From the NCBI GenBank assembly GCA_014529385.2, contig CM043969.1, positions 25,685,946 through 25,749,945 on the forward strand: DNA of 64,000 nt, written 5' to 3'. Below are positions 1-8,413 of this stretch, piece after piece. Numbering within the stretch: position 1 is the first letter of the stretch; each line of letters starts with the position of its first letter. The notes under the pieces are model-generated. The model saw nothing but the letters and a program-made list of their open reading frames with translations, searched no databases and had not been told where the DNA came from. Position numbers and translations under genes: made by a program. This DNA is from Adiantum capillus-veneris. Its lineage: Eukaryota > Streptophyta > Polypodiopsida > Polypodiales > Pteridaceae.

Positions 1-436
1 TGTATGCGGCCCGCCTGTCTTGCTTGCTAGCTGGCCGCTGTTGCTGGCCTCCTGAGAACCACTACTGAGGTTACCCACACCTGGCTGCCCATACACCCAT
101 ATGTGGCACCTGTGGGCTGCCTGTTGGTCACTGCCTTGGGCTGAGCACGCTGCCGGGTTGCCCACCCAGAGGATGAAGGCACATTACCTTAGCCTTGCAA
201 GCTCTTCTCACACAAGAGCACCGCCTTGGTCTTGCACTCAGATCTGCAGCAAATCAGCAAGCTCCTGAGCTCACAAGCTCCATAGCTCGCATCGCCATAG
301 CTCAAGCTCCGACGCCACTCCTCTCTACAAGGTCGAGGCTGCCATAGCCGAGATCTGCATGCTCGCACACTGCAAGCACACTCGTATCGCTCCCGTCAAG
401 ACCGCGCGCGCAACCACGCACACATCGTCGTCCCTA
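1..436. other. GC-richer stretch, probably copia leader
   Basis: No ORF with a recognisable domain. The stretch is noticeably richer in G and C than the rest of the window. It lies directly downstream (minus strand) of a copia-type primer-binding site, so it is most simply the leader or start of gag of that element, which would continue past the left edge. No gag motif is visible, so this rests on position only. Confidence 0.3.
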
Positions 437-448
437 GCTCTGATACCA
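437..448 (-). other. Ty1/copia primer-binding site
   Basis: Read on the minus strand this is TGGTATCAGAGC, the sequence complementary to the 3' end of initiator tRNA-Met that primes minus-strand synthesis in most plant copia elements. It sits two bases from the end of the adjacent LTR, as expected. Known from the family; the match is direct. Confidence 0.7.
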
Positions 449-450
449 AT

Positions 451-638
451 TGAAGGGGATCGGGGAGCACCACAGACGGAGAGTGAGAGAGAGAGAAGGA
501 GATACACACACGATGTGGGTGGGGAGACTCAAAGAGTGAGCAACCCCCTATACACTTATGTTATGTATAAGGTATACAAGTCAGTGGGTGCCCAGACTCT
601 GGGCGGCCGGGCAAGGCACAGGCGCCTATACCCCAACA
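451..638 (-). mobile_element. Ty1/copia 5' LTR, minus strand
   Basis: A 188-bp segment bounded on the plus strand by TGAAGGGG and CCCCAACA, imperfect inverted termini with the usual TG...CA ends. Its inner end abuts the tRNA-Met primer-binding site at 437-448, which fixes the orientation. A TATA-like stretch (TATACATAA on the minus strand) lies near the middle. It interrupts gypsy pol sequence that resumes at about 640, so this copia element landed in an older gypsy copy. The outer border is my inference from the TG/CA ends; no second LTR is in the window. Confidence 0.5.
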
Positions 639-648
639 TATAGATGCT

Positions 649-2130
649 AGTGAGCGTGGTCGCACTATTCCACTTGTAAATTATTCTGCTTTTGATAAAT
701 CAATGAAGAGCTCAGTTTCTGCGTATATGATTTTTGTCAAAGAGTCTCCAAAAGATCCTAATGTTTCATCAAAAGTAAATGGTAGGAATCAAGAAGAGTT
801 AGACTTGTCTAATTTTCTAAAAGGATTTTAAGATGTGTTCATCGATGATATCCCTATGGACTTACCTCCAAAAAGAGGGGATGATGACCATCGCATTGAG
901 CTCCTTCCTGGAAGCTCACCACCTAACACGCCTCCTTATCGAGTCTCACAAGCTCAACAAGAGGAGATCATGAGGCAAGTACAGGAGCTGGTAGACAAAG
1001 GGATGGTGAGGCATAGTTCCTCTCCCTTTTGTTCTCCAGTCCTTATAGTGCAAAAGAAAGATGGTACATACCGCATGTGTGTGGACTATCGAGCATTAAA
1101 CCATATCACTATCAAAAATAGATTTCCTGTGCCTCGGGTAGAAGATCTGATTGATAAGCTACAAGGCTCTACCTACTTTAGTAGGATTGACCTTAAGAGT
1201 GGCTATCATCAAATAAGGATAGTGGATGAAGATATCTTAAAGACCGTGTTTCGCACAACGTTTGGTCTTTCTAGTCACGCCTTTTGGTTTGACTAATGCA
1301 CCAGCTACATTCAATCGTCTAATGGAGAAAAATTTTAGACCATATCGCAAATTCACTGGAGTGTTCTTTGATGATATCATCATCTACTCCAAGTCTTTGG
1401 AGGAACATAAGCAGCATCTCCAAGTGGTTTTTCAAGCATTGAGGGAGAACAAGATTTTCCTCGGCCAAAAGAAAAGCAAATTTGTCCTTCAAGAGATTCA
1501 ATACCTAGGTTATTTTATCTCTCAAGATGGTATCCGTATGGATCCATCAAAGTTAGAGGTAATAAAAGCATGGCCTAACCCAAAGAATCTACATTATCTA
1601 AGAAGCTTTATTGGTATGTGTGCATACTATAGACGTTTCATAGAAAAGTTCTCTCAAATAGTAGGACCCCTACATGACTTAACTAAGAAGAACGTTAAGT
1701 ATGTATGGACTGCTGAAGAGAAAAATGCTTTTGATAAGCTCAAGGAGAAACTTACCTCACAACCAGTCCTCATGCTTCCGGATCTCTCAAAACCATTTGA
1801 GGTCCAATGTGTTGCTTGTGGTGATTGGCTTGGAGTAGTTTTTCTTCAAGAAGGGCATGCCATAGCATATGAGAGCCGATGACTCAATACTAATGAACGA
1901 GTCTTGGGCATATTTATGAGAAAGAGCTTTTAGCTGTTCTACATGCCCTAGACACATGGAAGCACTACCTGTTGGGGACTCCATTTATTCTGCGAACCGA
2001 CCACCAAAGTCTCAAGTATTTTATCATGCAAACCAAGCTCTACGACAAACAAATGAGGTGGGAAAATTTTCTTTTGCAATTTAATTTTCATATATTGCTC
2101 AAGTGGCTGATGCACTTTCACGATGACCAA
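649..2130 (+). pseudogene. Ty3/gypsy chromovirus RT and RNase H, broken
   Basis: Degenerate pol. The linker between protease and RT runs from about 649; the RT core begins near 835. Visible RT motifs are the K-D-G-T-Y-R block with D-Y-R-A-L-N, the [11 protein letters not shown] block, [11 protein letters not shown] and the catalytic F-F-D-D-I (1364-1380). RNase H-like sequence follows to about 2130 (D-L-S-K-P-F, then L-R-T-D-H-Q-S-L-K). Breaks: an in-frame TAA just before 835, a small deletion with frameshift at 1265-1300 that removes the residues between the T-x-x-G block and P-F-G-L, and stops or frameshifts at about 1880 and 2100. Family: Ty3/gypsy, chromovirus by its downstream chromodomain. 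It cannot make active enzyme as it stands. Confidence 0.9.
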
Positions 2131-2174
2131 AAGTTAATGCAGTTTCTATTGCTACTCACAATGACCTATCTTCT

Positions 2175-3317
2175 ATGATAGATGAGTATGCTACTGACCC
2201 TGATTTTAGAGACATAATATCAGCCCTTGCTTTGGGGAAGAAAGAGGAACCATTCACCTTGCAGGATGGTTATCTTCTCCATGGAAATAGGCTATGTGTT
2301 ACACATTCCCTTCATGACAAAGTTATGTATGAATCCCATGATCCTCCATATGCGGGGCTAGAGGTATTCAACCTACTCTCCGAGGAGTAGAGACATACTT
2401 CTATTGGCCTACCATGAAAGTGGACATACAAGAGCATGTTTCAAAATGTGTAGTATGCCAAAAGACCAAATATGATAGAGGGAAGCAACCTGGATTACTC
2501 TAGCCATTGCCTATCCCAAATTCACCGTGGGAGAGTATATCCATGAATTTCATCTTTGGATTACCCAAGTCTATCCATGGGAATACGGGAATATGGACAA
2601 TAGTCGACAGGTTTAGCAAACAAGCACACTTTATTCCTGTCAAAAAGACTATTAAGGCACATCAAATGGCAACTCTCTTCATATCTCAGATTTTCAAGCA
2701 CCATGGATTACCCACATCCATCATGTCAGATAGAGATCCTAGAATGACCAGTAATTTCTGGAAAGGTCTCTTTGAAAATCTAGGAACAAGATTGAACTTC
2801 TCTTTGGCCTATCACCCACAAACGGATGGCTAAAGTGAGATAGCCAATCTTACAATACTCGATCTACTAAAGACTTATGTTACAGAAGTAGATCAACGCT
2901 CACAATGGGAAAAGTACTTACCACTTGTAGAGTATGCTTACAATAATACTGTACATACTTCTACGGGAAAGGCATCTTTTGAGATCATTGAGGGAAGACC
3001 AAAAAGTCCCTTGCTACTTAAAGTACATGGGAAGATCTTCGTCGCCGATGAGTATAGCCGTGACCTATAAGAATCTTTTCAAAAGATTAAGGAGGCTATA
3101 TCCATCTCTCAATAAAGGCAAAAAGCTAATGCTGACAAGCACTGAAGGGCCTTAACATTCCAAGAAAATGATTGGGTCTTACTTAAGTTTCTTAAGGCTC
3201 GATTAAGGCAAACGACGGGTAAAAATCCTACGGGCCATCAAAAGTATTATGCTAAGCTAGCAAAAAGATACTATGGTCCTTTCCAAATCTTGAAATGCGA
3301 CGGCTTACCAACTCAAA
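2175..3317 (+). pseudogene. Ty3/gypsy integrase, broken
   Basis: Integrase of the same pol. The zinc-binding region ends in C-V-V-C-Q-K-T-K (about 2450). The core follows with P-W-E-S-I-S-M-N-F-I (2528-2557), S-D-R-D-P-R (2728-2745) and Y-H-P-Q-T-D-G (2811-2831). The first catalytic acidic residue of the D,D-35-E triad, normally the D in S-M-D-F, is N here, and a TAA replaces the usual Q after T-D-G. More stops and frameshifts follow at about 2390, 2500, 3070 and 3155. The C-terminal part (Y-G-P-F-Q-I) is recognisable. Dead copy, in the same orientation as the RT region and about 50 bp downstream. Confidence 0.88.
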
Positions 3318-3581
3318 TTGCCCAACCATTGGCTCGTACACAATGCTTTTCATGTGAGCCTACTTAAGGCCTACAAAGGAGAGCCACCAAGTGAACCAAT
3401 TATTGAAGATCCACCCGAAGTTGAAGACCAAGAAGAGGTGCTACAAGCCGAAGCTATCCTTCGGCATGAAGACAAGGTACTAAGACACGGTAAGATTATC
3501 CGACGGTGTTTGGAGGTGATAACAACATACAAGTGCCCACCCAGTCAAGGCGCCCGTTGGGTCAGCCGACCAAAGTTTTGA
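3318..3581 (+). pseudogene. Integrase C-terminus with chromodomain-like tail
   Basis: Opens with N-A-F-H-V-S-L-L-K, the conserved end of gypsy integrase. It continues through an acidic linker into E-A-I-L-R-H-E-D-K-V-L-R-H-G-K-I-I-R-R, then a decayed Y-K-C-P-P segment and A-R-W-V. This order resembles the divergent chromodomain fused to integrase in chromoviruses, which directs insertion by binding chromatin. Several core aromatic positions are altered. The chromodomain call is family knowledge applied to a weak match. Confidence 0.6.
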
Positions 3582-4431
3582 TGTGGTCACATTATTTTTC
3601 CGATGTTTAATACATCAAACCTTGTCAGTCGTCTATGCCAAGTCTAAGTCAAAGATGTAATTTTTCCAATGATGTATGTAAAGGTCCAAGAGAAGTTGGC
3701 CGCCGGCCACTTTAGAAAGCCCTAGGTATATAATACACTAAGGTTAGTGGGAAAGGGAGATTATTTTTTGAAGATAAGGGACTACTGCGTTACGTACAGA
3801 GAGCTACCTCTTTGCTCCAACTTGTAGTCATCGCTTCTGTGGCTACGGTAATCCAAATTCAGTTTTGTTTCTTGTATTGTGTTCCTCTTACTCTGCTCTT
3901 TCATTCAAGTGTAAGCATTCAAGATTCGGTGAAGGTTTCAAACGCATCCATTCAGGCCTTAAATCGCTGTTTTGAGTGTTTATATGCGTATTTTATGTTG
4001 TTTTGACCCTAGGAGAGGCTTTAGGGACCCAAAACCGATCCTTTAGGATCATCCGTTTACTGTTTTTGCGTAATGTGGGACGAACGATCGCGATCTTTGT
4101 ACCTCTCCAGAATGCTGTGACAGTGATAGGATATGTTTCTGATAGTCCCCTGTAGCTTCCCTTCAAGTTTCGTGCAATTCCGATATGATTTGCATGGTGA
4201 ACGGGCGTGATGACTGTAGAGCTGTGTAGAAGGACATAGACAGATTACTTGGCTTTAGTGCAATCGATTTTCTTGTAGAGTTAGTAGTTGCATCTCTTCG
4301 AGTTCACTTCATTAGGGTTGACATCCTAGTGAGTTTCCATGCTTCATTCGAGTCGCTTCCCCTGTATCGATAATTTTATGTTGATGCTTGAGAGCTATGC
4401 TATGGACGTCCGTCGCGGCGACCCGCAAACA
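3579..4431 (+). mobile_element. Ty3/gypsy LTR between pol remnant and E1
   Basis: Starts with TG just after the chromodomain stop and ends in CA at 4430-4431, one base before a gypsy primer-binding site. A TATA box (TATATAAT) lies at 3727-3734. It carries the first, slightly altered copy of the palindromic repeat found in the E1 leader (4084). It would serve as 3' LTR for the pol upstream and 5' LTR for the gag-protease element downstream, a layout expected from LTR-LTR recombination or tandem insertion. The left border is inferred; no second full LTR was found to confirm it. Confidence 0.5.
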
Positions 4432-6004
4432 TTGGCGCCGTTGCCGGGGAATGAATCTTAGGTGATGAGTGACCGAGTGCGTATTCAGAGTTTTCTTATT
4501 ATTCCAAAAGATAATTTCCATTCCATTTACATTTCAGTGAAGCATCTAGACAGGGGTTTAGTGCTTAGTGGAGTCTAGGGTCGAGGGACTGGCTAGATCT
4601 ACTCTTGAGAGATATAGGGAGTTGTGAGTGAGGTTTCTTTAAGCATTTTTTTCTCTTCAAATTTCTTTGTATCGATTGAGTACTGATCCATCATCCGTTT
4701 TTTATCCTGTTTGTTTTGTTTGATTCATTTTCTTATGTTCTTTCATTTCTGTACTTAGGAGTAGGATAAGTAAATCACATTCTAGTCAGATTTGGGGCAA
4801 AAGTCAGAGCCAAAAAACCAGAAAAACCATAACTTTGGCAATAGGACCATAAGACTCTGAAATTAGAAAATCTGACCAAACAAAGCTGAAATTGATTCAA
4901 ATCACAAAGTGATAGCACCAAACCCTGGGAATTACTTGTCAGAGAGAGCCTGTAAAATTTCATCAGATTTGGCTCTGATACTACGATCGCGATCGGTGTA
5001 CCTCAGTGTTAGAATTGTACAAGATTTGACATGTGCCTTCCTGATAGTATTCTGAACAAGTTTGTCTAAAACAACCACACCCAACAACATCAAAAATCAA
5101 GGAAATCAAGCCACTTGGATAAAACTAGCCTGAAAGACCCAAAAACTGTAAAATCTTGACTTTTGGTGATCCAAATGCAAAAAGACTTGGGGAATAGCCT
5201 TAAAACATTAGTGTCTACAAGCATGCCAAATTTTGTTGAATTTAGGCTCAGAACTACGATCGCGATCGGTGTACCTAAGTGCCAGATTTTGACCAGATTT
5301 CATATGTGGGATCCTCAAGTGTATACAAACATAAAAGTCTAAAGGACCTAGAGCCAGAAACCTCAAAAAACTGGTCAAAACCACTGAATACAGATCCAAG
5401 TCAAAAACTGCTAAACTGGCATAGAAATTGACTTTCAGAAGACCAAAACACATCAAAACTGAGAAGAAACCATACAGAGGGATAGCCTGTACACAGGACA
5501 ATCCCAGATAGCTTTCAAATCCCAAATCAAGCACCAAAATCAGATCAAACTGACAGATTCTAGAAAACAGAGACTTCCAACCAAGAAATGGTAGAAACTT
5601 GACTTTTTTGAGTCCAAATTCAAAAAGATTTGGCAGGTAGTCTTAAAATAGCATAGTGAACAAGCTGGTGAAGTTTCATCCAATTTGGGCTCCAAACTAC
5701 GATTGCGATCGGTGTACCCCAGTGACATTTTGGACTGAAAATTTATGAGTAGGTAGTTGACATCTAGTGCAACATATTTTCCAAAAGGAGCAAGGTCAAA
5801 AAAGCAAAAGAAAGTGGTCAAAAGTCCCAGTTACACAATCAGGCCAATAACCGCAGAACCACCTGGGATTTGGGTTTTCATTGGTCAAAACATCTCCAAA
5901 TTCAAAAATACAAAGACACTTGGTATCAAGACATCAAGGGCTAGCTACTGTGCAAAAATCTTCCAAATCTGTGACATGCGGTCAACGATCGCGATCGGTG
6001 TACC
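4084..6004 (+). repeat. Five copies of a palindromic 20-mer
   Basis: ACGATCGCGATCGGTGTACC, containing the perfect palindrome CGATCGCGATCG, starts at 4983, 5256 and 5985. One-mismatch or end-altered copies start at 5699 (ACGATTGCG...) and 4084 (...GATCTTTGTACC). Steps are 899, 273, 443 and 286 bp. The first lies in the LTR, the other four in the leader. The flanking repeats are far more diverged than this core, so the core stands out as conserved. Confidence 0.9.
4433..4450 (+). other. Gypsy primer-binding site of E1
   Basis: TGGCGCCGTTGCCGGGGA, a string I recall as typical of the position directly after the 5' LTR in plant Tat/Athila-type gypsy elements. Here it follows a CA LTR end by one base. 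The same string in degraded form marks E2 (15172) and E3 (25474, minus strand), which ties the three elements together. Confidence 0.75.
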
Positions 6005-6422
6005 ACTACATAGTGAGGGTATCTGACTTTATAAGTTTGTAGATCTACTTGAGTACATCCCAAGTCTCAAGTTGAGTAAAAAATACCCTCTGGAAGCCAA
6101 GATACAAGCCAAATTTCCTGTGTGCTGGTCTTGAAACTGTTTTGAGTGTTGTTTCAAGTACAGTTCAACAAAAGTGCTCTAACTTTTGATAGACAGCTCC
6201 AAATTGAGTCAGGTATAGCTAGGAAGAAAGTTTTAGAGCTGAATTTTACTAGGTTTCCTAATTCCAAACTTTCAGAGTACCCATAACCAATTTCCAGAGA
6301 CCAAAAAAGTCACAAATTCCTGACTTTTTAGAGACTTGACCAAGGGCAAAAAGGGATTGTGTGCACTAAGCCAGGGTGTTCTTATCAAGGATCATCTTGA
6401 GAGTATTGAGTGAGGCTTAAAC
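4451..6422 (+). repeat. E1 leader with degenerate tandem repeats
   Basis: Long untranslated leader between the primer-binding site and gag. From about 4780 to 6330 it consists of diverged repeats of roughly 270-440 bp. Shared pieces are a phrase close to CAAAAACTG..TTGACTTTT, a stretch ending in a T-rich GGCTC word, then the palindromic 20-mer ACGATCGCGATCGGTGTACC. Short ORFs here look incidental. Long leaders are common in non-autonomous gypsy elements; the repeated palindrome is the unusual part. Confidence 0.65.
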
Positions 6423-7247
6423 ATGACAACTCATCCATCATTAGGGTTTTCCACTCAACTCAGAGCTATGACACCTACACAAACAACCAGAAATACTGCA
6501 ACACCTATAACAAGAGGGTTGAGACAAGACCATGAGGCTTATCAATCATATCAAGCCAAACCTCAAGGCATGGCTCATGGATATTTGTCAAGTGATCATG
6601 TAGCTCACTGGAAGCCAAACCAATCAACTAAAATGCGGGAGTTTGGAAGAACAAAAGTGGAAATTGCTTGAGACTTAGAGGAGAAGCATCCTCTAATCAA
6701 CAAACCCAACGTGAGGTTCATCAAAACCAATGAAGCCACGAGAGTTCTAACGGATTACACTTATGATGGCCTTTATAGGTTACCTATTGGGGATCAAAAC
6801 AACTTCTATAGATGTTTAAATTCCATCATTGAAGAGTTGACAGACTACAAGAACCTCTATGCCTTCACATACACAGATGACCAGGGAGTGCAAGTTCTAA
6901 TGGTAGATAAGTATGGACGAGAGTACAAACTTATCAGCCCAATTGAGCTAGAAAGATATACATACATGGGTACTCCAATCTTTGCTTACTACTTTCAACC
7001 GAGTGTAAGCGTACCAAGGTTTTTTGAGACTGATTTGCAAGAAGCTAACATTGAAACTATGGGATCAAATGGACCTCAAACATCCAAAATAGCTATTCAC
7101 AAGAGTGTAGCTCCTACCTCATTGAGTGGAACCAAGAGACCACCAATTAGACTTACAAATCCATCAACATTTCCAAAACATGTCTCGAAGGGGATTCCAC
7201 CAGGATTTGCTCCAAGACGAGAAGAAGGAACCAGGATGTCTTTGTGA
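6423..7247 (+). pseudogene. E1 gag N-terminal region
   Basis: Starts M-T-T-H-P-S-L-G-F at 6423 and stays in one frame to 7247 except for a TGA at 6669-6671. The middle (about 6711-7050) reads as a compact folded domain with many aromatics (Y-D-G-L-Y-R-L, Y-K-N-L-Y-A-F-T-Y, Y-F-Q-P). It then becomes basic and proline-rich. No named domain recognised. It overlaps the next ORF by four bases (ATGTCTTTGTGA region) in the -1 frame, so either a frameshift mutation or a true frame change separates it from the capsid-like part. It sits where gag should begin, 1.97 kb after the PBS. Confidence 0.6.
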
Positions 7248-8401
7248 GAGACCCCAACATGCTAAGATACATGGTTGAACCAGAACCAATGAGACCATAT
7301 CAATTGGCCAAATGTGTCAAGAAGAAGTATGATGGATTAAGGGATCCATACGTACATGCATCCTTCTTCAAACAAGTGCTAAGAGCCGAACAAGTATTTT
7401 ATTTTCATACACAATATGAGGGATTTGGCTTAACCTTGGAAGGGATAGCATTGAATTGGTTCCAACCGTTGGACAAAAATGCCTTCTCAAGCGTTGAACA
7501 ACTACTGCATGAATTTGTTGTGGAGTTCTCTAAAAGGGGAATCAAGCATAACACAGTGTCCCAAATCTATGCATTCAAGCAAAAAGAAGATGAGAGAGTG
7601 AAGGAAGCAACGCTATTCTTCAAACAATATATAGAGAGATGTCCGGAACGCGAGTTACCACAGGATGAAAGATTATCAATTCTCTTCATAGAGGGTTTGA
7701 AAAATGAAAGTCTCAAGAAATATTTGCACTTAAAAGGATGTACTTCCTTTGAATAAGTCACAAGAGAAGCGCTATACCTAGTTGACAATTGTAAAGCCTA
7801 TGGCGAAGAAATTGGTGATACAAAGATCACTATGGATAATGCTCCTTTAGCATCTAGTGAAACCAACACAAGGCAAGTGGTTATGTCTAAATTAATAACC
7901 AACCTAGATGAGCTAGCAGCGCAGGTAGCACAACGAATAAAATGGTGTGCCATTGAGCAAAAATGGACCAATCATGAGATGAGTGAGTGCTACTATAATC
8001 AAACCTACACGAGGGGGATACTATTTGGACATCAAATAGAGAAAAAAATGCCATTACCAAATCATCCATTATTTCAAAATAGGGTTGTATCAAGGGCTTT
8101 ACAAAGAGCTGAGGTATCACAACCTAGGCTAGGGCAAGAACCTATGAGAAAACTCTATTCATCATTAAATGAGGGCACTCTGATGTTCATAGCCAATCAA
8201 GAGCATAGACCAGAGACCATTCTGGCTAAGCGAGAACAACCATCAAATGTGCCACCAGTGACTCAACAAGATGGACCATACTACAAGTGTGGAGGTAATC
8301 ATTGGGCCAAGAATTGTTCTCGTGTAGAGATAATTGGATATTGTTTGGAGTGTGCCATTACACACATTGTTCCAAATTGTCCAAAACACCCAAACAAATA
8401 G
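7244..8401 (+). pseudogene. E1 gag: capsid-like domain and zinc knuckles
   Basis: Retrotransposon gag. The capsid-like part has A-L-N-W-F-Q-P-L, then F-V-V-E-F-S-K-R-G and Q-K-E-D-E-R-V-K-E-A-T-L-F-F-K-Q-Y, the spacing typical of the Retrotrans_gag family. A TAA at 7754-7756 interrupts it; reading continues in the same frame. Near the C-terminus are two knuckle-like modules: Y-Y-K-C-G-G-N-H-W-A-K-N-C, lacking the usual second cysteine, and C-L-E-C...H-I-V-P-N-C. It ends with a TAG followed by GGG, after which the protease ORF continues in the same frame. Role: RNA packaging and particle assembly. Confidence 0.8.
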
Positions 8402-8413
8402 GGGAAAACAACA

